Source: Phyllostachys edulis (Eukaryota; Streptophyta; Magnoliopsida; Poales; Poaceae). From it: 64,000 nucleotides of DNA. Below are positions 22,833 to 34,503 of this stretch, piece after piece; the first letter of the stretch is position 1, and every line of letters starts with the position of its first letter. The position numbers and the translations under genes were made by a program. The stretch spans positions 40,461,889 through 40,525,888 of the forward strand of contig CM070559.1 in the NCBI GenBank assembly GCA_036346405.1, given 5' to 3'. The notes beneath the pieces were generated by a model. It was not told where the DNA came from. It searched no databases and saw nothing but the letters and a program-made list of their open reading frames with translations.

Positions 22833-23723
22833 CTACACATGCTCTGAGACGGGAAACACACGCTTCTGCGGCGATCCCTCGTCGACGGCGGGGACACTGC
22901 CGTCGGCGCTAGGCGCCTGAAGCTGCCTGTACTCCATGCACCGGCAGTCCACCCTGAGGCACAGGTACGCCGTGACAACCCACACGGCGGCAAGCACCCA
23001 GCTAAACTGCAGGTTCGCCATCACCATCGCCCTCTGCGCCGCCTCCTCCGTCGGGCACGCGACCGCGCTCTGCATGGCCGCGCTCCCCTCCACGCCGTGG
23101 CAATCCCTCGGCACGAGGGCCGGAACCCACAGCGCGAAGCCCATCACCATGAACCACAGGCCCTGGAGCAGCACCGACGCCGACCGCACCACCGCCACGG
23201 CGAAGTTCCTCGGCAGGATGACGGTGGCGGAGGTAGCAGCCAGCGACGCGGTGACAACGAGCTGCAGGAGCCAGTGGTAGTGGCCCTCGAGGCCGACGTG
23301 GTCCGCGGAGTGGAACCGGAGCAGGAACAGCTCCTGCCCGAACACCGACGCGGCGAGCATGGCCACCACATCGTCCAGCGCGCCGTGGTGCGAGGAGGCG
23401 ACGTCGGCCACAAGCGCCACCGACGCGTAGACGGCGAGGTGGAGGTACATGGTGGCGTGCTCGAGGCTGTCCGGCTGGAGGGAGAGCGCGAGGAGGGGGA
23501 AGTCGACGAGCTGGTCGACGATGGCGAGCACGGAGAAGGAGAGCAGGAGGTAGAGCTCCAGGTGCTTCAGGCCGGGCAGCGGCGACGGGAAGGGGAACCA
23601 GGCAGCGGAGCGGAAGCCGGAGGCGCCCTTGAGCTTGTAGGCCTTGACGGTGTTGAGCGTGTGCCACATGCCGAGGATGGAGAAGGCCAGGCCGGGGAGG
23701 AAATGGCCTAGGAACGTGCCCAT
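22833..23723 (-). CDS. DUF716 / TMEM45-family multi-pass membrane protein (intact host gene)
   Basis: A single uninterrupted exon of 296 codons. The N-terminus MGTFLGHFLPGLAFSILGMW carries the GHxxPG..F...G.WH signature of the DUF716 (TMEM45) family. Hydrophobic segments follow near residues 55-80, 90-110, 120-140, 150-170, 180-205 and 235-260, so the protein is predicted to sit in a membrane with six to seven spans. The C-terminus is polar and Pro/Ser-rich. Codons are strongly G/C at position three, unlike the surrounding transposons. The start is preceded by AAGCC and followed by G, a good plant start context, and the length fits the family. Plant members have been linked to biotic and abiotic stress, but the molecular function is not established. 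Element B lies about 530 bp upstream. The antisense long frames are codon-bias artefacts. Confidence 0.92.
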   Translation of the reverse strand: MGTFLGHFLPGLAFSILGMWHTLNTVKAYKLKGASGFRSAAWFPFPSPLPGLKHLELYLLLSFSVLAIVDQLVDFPLLALSLQPDSLEHATMYLHLAVYASVALVADVASSHHGALDDVVAMLAASVFGQELFLLRFHSADHVGLEGHYHWLLQLVVTASLAATSATVILPRNFAVAVVRSASVLLQGLWFMVMGFALWVPALVPRDCHGVEGSAAMQSAVACPTEEAAQRAMVMANLQFSWVLAAVWVVTAYLCLRVDCRCMEYRQLQAPSADGSVPAVDEGSPQKRVFPVSEHV

Positions 23724-23814
23724 GGCTTACTTACCTTGGTTAATTTGGCTCGTGTGGATCTTGATGTTGGTCTATTTCTGCATGGGCCGTGTCGACAAGT
23801 GACAGTGCAATGGC

Positions 23815-23821
23815 TTAAATA
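23815..23821 (-). promoter_or_regulatory. Probable TATA box of the DUF716 gene
   Basis: The minus strand reads CTATTTAAGCC about 92-98 bp upstream of the start codon, a normal distance for a plant gene with a short 5' UTR. No other TATA-like word lies closer. Confidence 0.5.
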
Positions 23822-24251
23822 GACAGTGTGTGGGTGGAGTTGAAAGTGACAGTGTTGCCATTGTTAAGATTTGCAAATTAGGAGTTAGGACATGGGAGAG
23901 GCAAAGCATGCACAGGCTTGTTTGTACTCCACTTTCAGGAGTTTGTTGTGCCTGTCAACTTCGGTGTCTTCTGTGGAGTCTTTGCTCGATCGTTGCAAAT
24001 GGCTAGTTATTTAATCCTGGAGGAAGTTAAGAGCTTCTACAGGAAATTACAGATTAAAATTCATACATTTTTACAAGAGTTGTTTCAAAGTCTATAGTAT
24101 CAAATGATATAACTTAGATGCTTAGAATATATTTACGTATCTTGTAAACTATTTAGATTTTTAAGACATCGTAAATATTAAAAAGAACAATAAAAACATG
24201 AAGGAAAATACAACTTGAGAAACATAATTGAAGTATGAGCTTTGATGGAAG
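23822..24251. other. Upstream region of the DUF716 gene, truncated by element B
   Basis: 430 bp of AT-rich upstream DNA. No gene or repeat is seen. The proximal promoter probably lies here, and element B separates it from older upstream sequence now at 35293 and beyond. Confidence 0.5.
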
Positions 24252-24256
24252 AAAAT

Positions 24257-25089
24257 TATCGATGATCTAGAACCGATTTTACGTATGCTTATTTGATTTA
24301 GGGGCTCTCCTAAATAAGAATTAAGCAGAGAATGACACGGGGATTTTATACAGGTTTGGCCCTTCTTCGGAGAGAATAACAACCCTACTCCTGTGCGGTT
24401 ATATTGAGTACGCTGGTTATAGATCAAGAGAAAGACTAAGATCTAATGTCTTGTACTCCTGATTGCGTCTACTCTTGTTCTTCTTGACTAAGATCTAATG
24501 TCTTGTGCTCCTGATTGCGTCTACTCTTGTTCTTCTTTTTCTCTGTCTTCTGACTTCAACCTTATATAACGTATGGAGATGTGGCAGTTGCTTCAGATGA
24601 AGAGATGTCCCAACGTTCCAATCGGCAAACCATTAGATGGAAGTTGTCGCGAGGGATGTGGCACCCCCACGTTGCTAGCCAGTTGTTGTCAGAAATAGAA
24701 GTAATTCATGCAGTTACTCACAGAGAGTAACAACGTATATTAAGTACCTCATGTGTTACCTCATGTGTTAAGCATGGCGTATAATATTCCTTAACTGATT
24801 AGGCCTACAAGTCAGTAAGCCTTATTGATTATAGGGTTGTCGAAGCAAGGCTGGTCATAGCCAACTGAGTCGTAGAAAATCTTACAACTGCTCGATAGTC
24901 GTAGGAAGGCTTACGACTATACCATAGTCGTAGGAAGACTTACGACCATGGAGTGGTTTACGACCAAGCAGCATAAGCTTTCCTTTATAAACATTAAGGG
25001 TTATACTTAGGACTAATATAGAGATAGTAATATCTAATAAGAATTACAGATAAATAAATAAATGAGGATTATTAGATCCTCGTTATCTA
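24257..25089 (-). repeat. Element B, 3' LTR (left copy)
   Basis: It matches 34524-35287. It is longer mainly because of a 52-bp direct duplication (GACTAAGATCTAATGTCTTG... at 24434 and 24486) missing from the right LTR. The first base pairs (TATCGATGATC) have decayed from TGTCGGTGATC. A cluster of hairpin motifs of the type GTCGTA-n8-TACGAC lies at about 24868-24965. Confidence 0.9.
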
Positions 25090-25102
25090 ACCCCCCCAGT
25101 TT
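25090..25102 (-). promoter_or_regulatory. Polypurine tract of element B
   Basis: The minus strand reads AAACTGGGGGGGTT directly before the LTR start TAGATAACGAGG, in the expected place for second-strand priming. Confidence 0.75.
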
Positions 25103-25129
25103 CAAGTGAAAATAACTTACTTGGAAAAT

Positions 25130-25230
25130 GGAGTCGTAGAAAGTCTTATGACCACCAAGTAGTCGTAGGAGGTCTTACGACCACATGATAGTCGTAGAAA
25201 AGCTTACGATTATACCATGGTCGTAGAATG
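25130..25230. repeat. GTCGTA/TACGAC hairpin cluster outside the LTR of element B
   Basis: Three to four further copies of the imperfect palindrome GTCGTAG(G/A)A..CTTACGAC follow each other next to the LTR. Another isolated copy lies at 26563-26582 within the antisense gene. Confidence 0.7.
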
Positions 25231-25597
25231 GTGGTCAGGAGTAAAAGCTTTTCCGACTGGTATTTCATTTGACCAGAAATAGACTTGGTCAAGAAGGTAA
25301 TTTCGCTTGAGGTGTGAAGACAGACTCAGTTTTCTCGAACAAGCAAATTAAAGAATCTCAATCGACTCTCACAAACTTGTCCGTTGGAGCGGTTCCCAAA
25401 GAGGTGGTAACTGTTGAGTTCCCACGATCTTTAACTCAATCGTGTTCTTATAAGAAGGCACCGTAAGCGCAGCTTAGGGCTTTTACTTTTCCCTATTTGC
25501 TTGCACTATTCATCGAGCTCTTGCGCTCTCCGCCGCCAACCAAATCGCCTCCTTCCTCAAAGCTTTTCCAAATCTAATCCAACCTCACCTAGAGAAA

Positions 25598-28330
25598 ATG
25601 ACCGGAGCTGCTTCTAAGTGGGTGGAATTGGAGATGGATTCATCCAAGATAAAAGCTTTGGTTCTTCTTGAGAAGATTACGAAGAGAAATTAAGTGAAGT
25701 GGATTGAACTGCTTAGGGCAACATTGGCCATCGGGGGAGATTGGTCAGATCCCCGTTTTTCGGGCACACTGCGAGTGTGGCCTTTGACTACCCGCTCATC
25801 CCTTTCTTACACTCGTACTCGAGCACTTTGGGGTGGAGTTGGTGAACCTTGTTCCCAATTCTATCACAATGTTGAGTATGTTTGTGTACTTGTGCGAAGC
25901 TTACCTTAGGATCCTTCCAGACCTATAGCTGTTCCAATACTACTATAGAATGAGCAGACAGTCTAGAATCACCGGGAGCTGCAGTCTGAAGCTCCATGAT
26001 GGGAAGTCCAAGGAGTATATTCAGATGTTCACCCGGTCGTCGTGGCCGAGGTGGAAGAAGAGGTGGTTCTACTGGGAGACTACCTATGAAGACAGTCTTT
26101 CTTTTGTAGGGAAGACCGCTGAGAAGATGTCTTCCTGGGATTCGACTCTCAAGGATATTGGCCGGATCGCCCCCAACATTCAAGCCATCAAAGACTTGAA
26201 GGAAGAGGGGTTTACCGGATGGCACGTAGTAAAGGATTTCATCACGCGCCGCATTAGCGCTTTGAAGAAACGAGCACATCCCATGTGGATGTACTCGGGG
26301 GCTAATGATTCGACTAGAGAATATGAGAAAAGTAAATAACCTTTCAACTTAGCTTTCTTTTGATTAATCTCAAGCCTAATAACTGACTGTTCTATCTGCT
26401 TGCGCAGACCTCCCTCAAACAGAGATTGGCCTTGAGTCAAGCTCGTTTCTTAACTCCCGCCACTGATGCATGGCTCCTCGAATCCTGGCGGTCATATCCG
26501 CCAAGGAGAAGGAGGAATGCCTAAAGGTAATCAAGGAAGGATTCCTTACTTGGGCCATTATAGTCGTAGAAAAGCTTACGACCACAAAGTTTATTTTTCT
26601 GACCTTTGCAGAAAGTAGGCATGGAAGACCATCAGGACGACCAAGAGGTCGGACTGATGGTTATTGGCATGGAAGCCGAGCAAGTGAACACTCCTCCGGC
26701 CAAAAAGCGCCGACTTGAGAAGACTGCCGATAAGCAAGAGGCGAACTCAAGTTTCAATCTGACCAGGCCCTTTGTGAAATTCTTTACAGACATTGTTGCT
26801 GTAGAGAATGCCAAGGCAATCGAAGCGATCGAATCCCGTAAGTACAAAGCTCCTAAGACCAAGGTACCCTTCTACTACGATGACAAGGCTTTTTCAGTCT
26901 CAGCTTCTTACGACTTTGTTAAGCGACTAGAAAGGGAGAACTAAAAAAGTTTTTTATCTTTTGTGAAGGACACTACTGCATCGGCAGAGCCTACGGTCGT
27001 GGAAAGTGTTGTTTCTGAAGTGGTCGAGACAGGTCTCGACCATTTGACGAGTTAGGAGGGTTAAGGAGTAGCAGCTCTCACTCAGGACCCACGACTAGAC
27101 GTGGTCGTGGCAAACCCTATTCCTCTACTCGAATTTTGACCTGACGTGGTCGAAGAGAAGAAGTCAAAGAAATCTTCCTTAGGGAAGGTTTCTTCTGGAT
27201 TCAAAATCAAGTATAGGAAACGAAGGTATATAAAAAGACAAAAGTATAAGAACAACATTTACCTTTTGCCTTCTACAAATTTGACATGTTTTCCTTTCTG
27301 TGATTTCACTAGAACTCCTCCAACCCCCGAGGGCACCCCTCTCGAAAAGCCTCTCGCCACTTCTTCTGCAGTCGAAGAGACAGCAAATGTTTCTCCTGCA
27401 GTCGAAGAGAGGACAATGGAGGCGGTCGAGAGATCAGCCCCTACCTCCATGGTGGAAGAGATCGTTGCCGCAGAGGCTACTATGACCACTGGGGTGGTCA
27501 TGGCGGTAGGTACAGAGATGGCTAACAAAGTGGTGGAAGCACCTAACAGAGATGGCGATGGAGCCTTCGACCACCGTGCCGGGAAGGAAGTTGTCGAAGA
27601 CATTCCTCCCGGTCCTCAAGGAGAAGTTACCATTACCAAGAAGAAGAAGAAGAAGAAGAAGAAGGGTACCTCAACTTCTTCTCTGAGTTCTTTGGACCTA
27701 CTTCCATTGTGGGGTCTTCTACATTCAGGTCTTGTAACCGAGTTCCTCACCCTAAGGATATTCCTAATAGGGGGAATATTTTCGATGACGAACATATCTA
27801 AAAGGTGTGGTGGAACCAAGTTGAGGAGATCAATGAATTGAAGGATCCCACGAGAGTATTCTCCATGTTTGCTCGAACAACTATAAATGTAGGCATCTGA
27901 TGCCAAATATTTACATATGTGATTTATTTCTTGCTTCTGATTGTCTTTCTTTATGCAGTAAGCTTTGGAACAATTTGTCACTGTTAGTTAATACAACTAA
28001 CAACTTGTACAGCTACGAAAAAAAAGTTGAACTCTGCGAGCAAGTAGAGAAGTGGTAAGCTACTGCCATTCGTAATAGTTTTTACTTGACTACTTGCGCA
28101 GTTTTCATGTCTATCTTTAAGCCACGAGAAAGCCGAGGCAGAGAAGCTAAGTTGAAAATCTCAACTTAGATGAAGAAACTTTGCGAGGTTTAAGAGTGAC
28201 GAAAAATCACGAACCGAGGTCGGCACTTGACCACGAGAAGGCCGAGACAGAGAAGCTAAGTGATGAAAATCTCAACCCGATGAAGAAACTTCAGGAGGCT
28301 AACTCTGTAGCTTTTGATCTACAGAGTGAG
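25598..28330 (+). pseudogene. Antisense extra gene of element B (putative gypsy type transposon family, PF04195-like)
   Basis: On the strand opposite to gag-pol, a start at 25598 gives MTGAASKWVELEMDSSKIKA, which stops at TAA 25691. After a frame change the core reads SCSLKLHDGKSKEYIQMF, PRWKKRWFYWE, FTGWHVVKDFITRRISALKK and AHPMWMYSGANDSTRE (25950-26331), the landmarks of the plant putative gypsy type transposon domain. A 76-bp intron (donor AAAAGTAAAT at 26332, acceptor TGCGCAG ending 26407) follows. Downstream pieces include 26606-26944 (KKRRLEKTADKQ, a nuclear-localisation-like basic run), an acidic Glu/Val-rich section with a (AAG)n Lys tract at about 27637-27663, and coiled-coil remnants (YEKKVELCEQVEKW) up to 28330. 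The function of such antisense genes is unknown. Here it is a pseudogene. Confidence 0.75.
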
Positions 28331-28639
28331 ATAAACAGTAAGTTCTAAACTTATGACTACTTATGATAATGATCTTTTGTTCTTTATCTAACTCTTATTT
28401 CTTTTCAGAAAAAGAGGTCGAAATGGGGTCATCCGCTCAAAATTGTTTCTAGGTAGAGTCGCTGAAGGTTTCGACTCTTGTCAACTGGATCTTTAGTTCT
28501 GGTGGAAGCATGGCTTCAGCTCCAAAAACTAGAAAAAATGGTGTTTTGCAAAAGTTAGGAACAAGGCAACACTAGGAAGTCCTTCTAGTGGGCGGGATCA
28601 CGGCAGACTTGCGATATAGTCGTATGAGCCATCTTTAGA

Positions 28640-29320
28640 ACCTAGCCCATAACCTTCTGATCGTCTTGAGAGTAATTCTTGTACCCAAGCCCCCGAGCGT
28701 TTGACAAACTGGTCGAACACTCAGATTTTGATGTCCTGCATTATTTGGCCATTCGCTCTTTCGACTATCCCATTACTCTATGGGTGGGCAACCGAAGCAT
28801 AATATAATTTGGTACTCAACTCGTCGCAAAATTCCTGAAATTTTGTGCTTGAAAATTGCTTACCATTATCTGTAATTATTCGACTAGGAACACCAAATCG
28901 AGTAATCACACTTCTCATCATGAACATTTTTGCGGCTTCTGTTGTTATCCCAGTCACAGGTTCGGCTTCAATCCATTTTGTGAAGGTATCAATAGCCACA
29001 AAAAGGAACACAAAGCCTACTGGTGCTTTTGGGAACGACCTTAGGATATTGAGACCCTAGGTCGCAAAAGGCTATGAAAGAGGAATAGTTTGCAATGCCT
29101 GAGCCGGTTGGTGTATTTGCCTGTTATGAAACTGGCATTGTACACACATCTGAACCAGCTCTTTGACATCATAAAGGGCTGTTGGCCAGTAGAAACCTTG
29201 TCGAAATACCTTTCCCACTAGCATTCTATAGGAAGCATGAGTTCCACAAATGCCCACGTGTATGTCGTGAAGGAGGTTTAATCCTTCTCTCTGCGATATG
29301 CAACGCATGAGAACCCCTTG
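28640..29320 (-). pseudogene. Element B integrase
   Basis: The zinc-binding domain is at 29072-29308 (HDIHVGICGTHASYRMLVGK, then CVQCQFHNRQIHQP). The core starts in the next minus frame at about 29011 with FLFVAIDTFTKWIEAEPV, continues with FGVPSRIITDNGKQF (second Asp) and KLYYASVAHP, and reaches a weak NGIVERAN (third acidic residue) near 28755. A frameshift separates the domains at about 29050. The C-terminal domain is degraded beyond 28690. Confidence 0.85.
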
Positions 29321-29699
29321 AGTGAATCATTTATAGAGGGCTCATTTGACCAAAGTATACATTTGGGCCTTCTGGGATATACGATCTGCCTCGACATCAT
29401 CATCGGGTAGTGTACCTTTCTTAAGATACTCGTAGATGGGATTCATCCAGGTATCCTCGTACTTTAGAGAGGTTGTTTCAATTGGAGGTGTTTCTAGTGC
29501 TTCGACCAGAGACGGCTTTTGGAGTTACTCCAAGAAGACTCCTTGCGGTACTTGAGATTGGGAAGAGGCTATTCGAGCTAACTGGTCAACGAGAAAATTA
29601 TCCTTTCGAGGGATATATTGCAACTCGAAACAAAAAAAAATGCTTTTCAAGCCTTCGGACTTCCGATAAGTACTAAGACATGGTCGGGTTAGAGCACTG

Positions 29700-30530
29700 G
29701 TACTCTTTTCCGACCTGATTCATGACTAGTTGGGAGTCTCTTCTCATGAGTAGTCGTCGAATCCCAAGCACTTTCGCTGCTCATATGCCAGCCAACAAAC
29801 CTTTGTATTCTGCAACGTCGTTAGTGGCAGGAAAGTGTAATTGAATGGCATACTTAATGTCTCTCCGGTAGGAGATTCCAGGACCACCCCAGCCCCCGAG
29901 CCACTTAATGTAAGCAACCCGTCAAAGTACATCGTCCACTGGTCGTGGGTATCGTACTGGGGATCCTGAATAGATTTAGGATTTGTTCATTCGGCGACAA
30001 AGTCTACCAAGATCTGGGATTTAATGGCCGTTCGAGACACGAAATAGAGGTCAAACTCCCCAAGTTCTACTGACCATTTTGCCATGCATCTCGCTGCTTC
30101 CTTGTTCTAGAGGACCACTCCTAAGGGAAACTCATACGATACAATTATCTGTGCGCTTGAAAATAATGCCACAGTTTCCTTGAAGACATGAGGAGGGCAT
30201 ATAGAAAATTTTGAACCTGAGGGTATCGCTCCTTAGGCCCGTGTAAAATTTCACTTACGTAGTAAACCGGTTGTTGGACTTTTCACGTTCTGCAACCAGT
30301 ACTGCGCTCACTGCCTGTGGTGTGGCAGCTAGATAAATTAAGAGCGTCTCTTCTAGTTTCAGAGAAACCAAAATAGGAGCACTCATAAGATACCTCTTGA
30401 CATCTTCAAAGGCTTTGTTTGCCTCCTCTGACCACTCGAAACCTTTATGTTTCCTTAGAAGTTTGAAGAAAAGAAGGCTTTTTTCTCCCAGTCGTGCAAT
30501 GAAACGACTTTAAGCCGCCATGCACCTTGT
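29700..30530 (-). pseudogene. Element B RNase H and second archaeal-type RNase H
   Basis: At 29744-29932 the minus strand encodes MYFDGLLTLSGSGAGVVLES and PTGETLSMPFNYTF, which resembles the MYFDGS..G.GAG.VL.SP.GE opening of the archaeal-type RNase H found in Tat-lineage elements. Between 30000 and 30530 lie decayed fragments of the normal RNase H domain with several stops. This part cleaves RNA in RNA:DNA hybrids in active relatives. Confidence 0.7.
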
Positions 30531-30536
30531 GAGTTT

Positions 30537-31314
30537 CTAGACTTCTTTCTTCATGGTCGGAGGGCGCATTGTTTCAATGGCTTTTATCTTTTCAGGATTT
30601 GCTTCAATTCCTCGTGCAGAGACAAGGAATCCAAACAATTTTCCTGAAGAGACTCCGAACACACACTTTTCGGGATTGAGTTTCAAGCGGTGTTTTTTAA
30701 GATTGTCGAATGTTTCTTGCAAGTCGAAAATATGATTAAGTTGCTTGATGCTTTTTACGACTAGATCGTCAACATAGGCTTCTAAATTTTGGTCTAGTTG
30801 AAGTGAAAAGGTCACTTGCATCAAGCATTGAAAAGAAGCGTCAGCATTTTTTAAACCAAATGGCATTTTTGATATAGAAAAATATGTCAAATGGTGTAAC
30901 AAATAAGGTCTTTTCTTCATCATCTAAATACATAATAATCTGATGATAACCAGAGTATGCATCTAGAAAATTTAATACTTCACAACCAGCAGTAGAATCA
31001 ACCAACTGATCGATACGAGGAAAAGGAAAATCATCTTTTGGACAAGCTATATTGAGATCAGTAAAGTCTACATACATACGCCACTTACCGTTAGACTTTC
31101 TAACCATTACAGGCTTAGCTAGCCATTCTGGGTGGTCGACTTCTCTTATAAAGCCTGCTCTAAGTAACTTGTCTAATTCTGATTTGATGGCTTCTCGTCG
31201 ATCAGGTACAAATCTCCGTAATTTTTGTTTTACGAGTTTCTTGTTAGGCCGTAGAGCTAGCCTATGCTCAATCACTTCCCTAGGGACTCCGGGCATGTCG
31301 GATGCTTGCCACAC
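30537..31314 (-). pseudogene. Element B reverse transcriptase
   Basis: Two overlapping minus frames. 30841-31314 covers the fingers (HRLALRPNKKLVKQKLRRF, FIREVDHPEWLAKPVMV, KWRMYVDFTDLNIACPKDDF, FLDAYSGYHQI). After a frameshift near 30880, 30537-30923 covers FSISKMPFGLKNADASFQ, the catalytic EAYVDDLVVKS (YVDD at about 30765-30776), LNPEKCVFGV and GIEANPEKIKAI. Catalytic residues are kept, but the frame is broken. Upstream, protease remnants continue on the same strand. Confidence 0.9.
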
Positions 31315-31429
31315 GAAGACATATGCGTTAGCTCGGAGGAAAGTGACAAGGACATCTTCCTATTTGCGGTCGAAAGTGACCCCAATGCTAACAGTCTTCG
31401 AGGGCTCCTATGAATTCAGAGGGACTTCC

Positions 31430-32147
31430 TTGACTTGATCGTTCGGTATTGGTGCAGCTTTAGGCTTTGACTGCTTGGTCGAAGGCTGCCCCTTGCTTGC
31501 TTCTTGAGTCGGTATCTAGCCAACCATCTCGAGGGACTTGTGGTCGCATGTAAGCGCCATCTTCTTGTCACAGTATACTGTGATCACTCCTTTGGGACCC
31601 GGCATCTTAAGACATTGATACCCATAGTGAACAGCCATTAAGAATCATGCCAAAGTCGGTCGTCTGAGTATGGCATTATACGTTGTATCGAAATTGACCA
31701 TATCAAAGGATATTTTCTCTGTCCTAAAATTGCTTGGAGAACCAAACATGACAGGAAAAGAAACTTGGACAATGGGTTTGGCCGAAGATCCTGGTACGAT
31801 CCCATGGAATGAGTATCATACATGTTTATTCTGGTCTGAGGTACTTACATCTCGTCTAAGGCACTTGTACATAGAATATTTAACGAACTGCCACCATCAA
31901 CTAACACGTGATTCACTCGACAGTTGTTGATGGTGGGCTCAACCACGATCGGATATCGACCTGGTCAAGTGGAAGGGATCGGACAGTCTGCCTTCCCAAA
32001 AGAGATGGGAACTTCCGATCACTTTGGTGTTTTAATGACAAGAGGAGGGTCAATAGAGTTTACCTCTCGTGCGACGTCTTTTAACTGTCGCTTTGACTTG
32101 TATGCCGAAGATCCTCCAAAGCTGTGGTCGATGGTATGCTTCAGATC
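31430..32147 (-). pseudogene. Element B aspartic protease region
   Basis: The minus strand encodes ILVDGGSSVKY (active-site DGGSS) near 31900, then PIVQVSFPVMFGSP and ISFDMVNFDTTYNAILRRP, a recognisable gypsy protease with at least two stops. It lies between the gag zinc knuckle and RT, as expected. Confidence 0.75.
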
Positions 32148-34450
32148 CTAGAACGACATCTCCTCCTCATCATCCGACTGCTTACGATCACTTGTTTGTC
32201 CTACCTCCTTGAGTGTAGGGTGTGGTCCTTTGCCGGAGTAGTAGTCCTCAAGTTTCCTTTGGAAAACCCGGCAGTTGCGAAGGTCATGTCCTTCATTTTT
32301 ATGGAAAGGACACCACCTAAGCTTATCATTCTTCTGCTCTGGGCGCTTACCTTTGCCCTGTTCGGAGTATGTCTTGGAAATTCGTGGCTCCTTATCGCTT
32401 ACGACCAAAACTTCCTTAGAACTGTTGACTTGAGGTTTTTGACCATTCGCCATGTTCTTGGATTTCTTGACCTACTTATCCTTCTTCTTGCTATTTTCGC
32501 CCACTTCTTGAGGATCTTTGTCATCCCGATCGATGGTTTTGTTCCACTCGACTGCTTCAGCGGTAGTTGCATATCGATCGGCTATATCGAAAAGCTCAAC
32601 AACAGTAGCTGGGGGATTCAACGCGATGTCCTCCGTAATCCTTCTGCTACGGACTCCCTGCTTAAAGGCCCTGATAACATAAGAGTCAAAAACCTTTGGA
32701 ATCGAATTGCGAACCTGACTAAAATGCCTGATGAATTGGCGTAAAGTCTCGTGGTCGTTTTGTCTCATCCTGTGCAGGTTGTGCTCCTTTGCAGGGCGAT
32801 TGTAAGTGCCCTAGAAATTGGCCAACAGAAGGTCGCAGAGGTGTTGCCACAAATAGATCAACTCGAGTGATTAGTTTAGCAACCATGATCGAGCGAACCC
32901 TTTGAGCATAGTTAGAAGGTAATTCACCATGACATGCTCTCCTCCTCCTGCTGCTGCTCGGACAGCGGTTGTATAGATCTGAAGGAATTCGATGGGATTT
33001 TATGACCCATCAAATTTCTCCATGTTCACTGGTCGAAACCGTGGCGGCCAGTGAATAGCTCAGAGTTCAGGCGAGAATGCTCGACATCCGGTAATGACAT
33101 CATATCGCATTCTTTGTAGAAAAGAAGGGTTAATATCACTAGGTGATCATAGACGCCGATACCTGGTTGTGGGTGAACTCGACCTATGATAGGTCTCAGT
33201 CCTATAAGGGTAATACTCCTCGTATTTCATCTGCCGTTGTAGATTTCTAGGTCATAACAGTGAACGATCATCTCCCTTGGGAGCTTGTCGATCATCAGAT
33301 GTTCGATGAACTCTTCTCCAGGTGGAGTTAAGGTTAGGGGAACAACATAACCTATTGTCGCATCGATCTCCATGAGGCAATTTGTTCGAACGACTGGTAG
33401 TCAATGGAGTCGTACCGCCACGACTTCCAGAATGATGTCAGGGAGGATGCTCAAGTCTGCTATGGTGCTCCGGAGCCTTCGCGCGATCTCTTCAGTGAAG
33501 AGGTCGTACCCTGGCGCTCGTGCGAGTTCTTGAGTTGGGTTCTCGAGCAGATCATTTATGTGCTTTAGTTCTCGAGCCTCCTCCGATTGATATTGAACGC
33601 GCCCAGGTAAATGTCTCTGAGCCGTCATCCTTCTCCTTCGGGCTGTCTCAGGATCATCTATATCTGATCCCTGAGTTTGCCTTAATGGAGTGCGATCATT
33701 TCGAGGATTTCTCCCATGCTCATCAGAGTGCTGATCCCGTTCATTGGCGGAGGCATCCTCGTCATTGCCACGAGGGGTCGTAGGGTGTGATCGGTGGGGA
33801 GCATCCTCAGGCCTGCTTTCAGAGAGAGATCATGATCTGAGGGGAGGGCGAAGACCTCCTTGTATGATCTCCACTTGCATTGAGGCCTCCTGGCTTGAAG
33901 AGTGGTCAAATGATATCGTCTGGTGACTTGGAGTAAACCCCTCGAGGAAGGGGAACTCCGGGTTATAACCGTCTGTGTCCGTAGGTGAGCCCTGCGAATG
34001 TGTGGTCGAACTCATAGGAACAGGGTGCTCCCCTATGTCCTTTGCGAGGGTAGCCGCAGAGTTACGACCATCAGATGTTGATGGAGTCCCGGAATTATGG
34101 CTTCCAAGATTTGCCTTGCTAGGACGGACTGCCTCAGGCGGACTTGAACATTCAAAGGGAGAACCCTCGGCATGCTATGAGCCTGCCTGGTTGCTGTCCT
34201 GATTGCGGTCGAATGGATCCTTACCCTCTGAGGAAACTGGCCCCTCAGTTGGACGTACTGTTGTGGGGGAAAAGTATTCCTCCTCAACTCCATCGGTGGC
34301 ATGGTCTCCTGAATTCGGCGAATGATCTCTGGAGGCGGCATTACCATCGAATGAAACGATACTCGGCTCGTAGTCAAAGTCGGCATCCATGTCGATGTCT
34401 GCGTAGTCGGCCAAGTCAAACCAATCCTCCTTGTTCCACCCTCCTGCCAT
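32148..34450 (-). pseudogene. Element B gag
   Basis: The start at 34450 gives MAGGWNKEDWFDLADYADID, an acidic N-terminus, and stops near 34177. Further pieces in shifted frames continue at 33830-34015, 33401-33628 (EEIARRLRSTIADLSI) and 32472-32768 (capsid C-terminal part, RQNDHETLRQFIRHFSQVRN and VVELFDIADRYATTAEA). 32148-32453 contains a knuckle of type C-x2-H-x4-H-x4-C (CPFHKNEGHDLRNC at about 32271-32312), the variant usual in Tat-lineage gag, where the normal CCHC is altered. Five or more disruptions make it non-functional. Confidence 0.85.
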
Positions 34451-34503
34451 GGAAGCATTAGGAACAAAAGAGAATTTGTTGACAAGGAATCACCGGAGAG
34501 AAA

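Noticed and set aside
23002..23711. Long frames on both strands overlapping the DUF716 gene
   Set aside because: They are by-products of high GC at third codon positions. Their translations are Arg/Gly/Glu-rich low-complexity and lack any domain.
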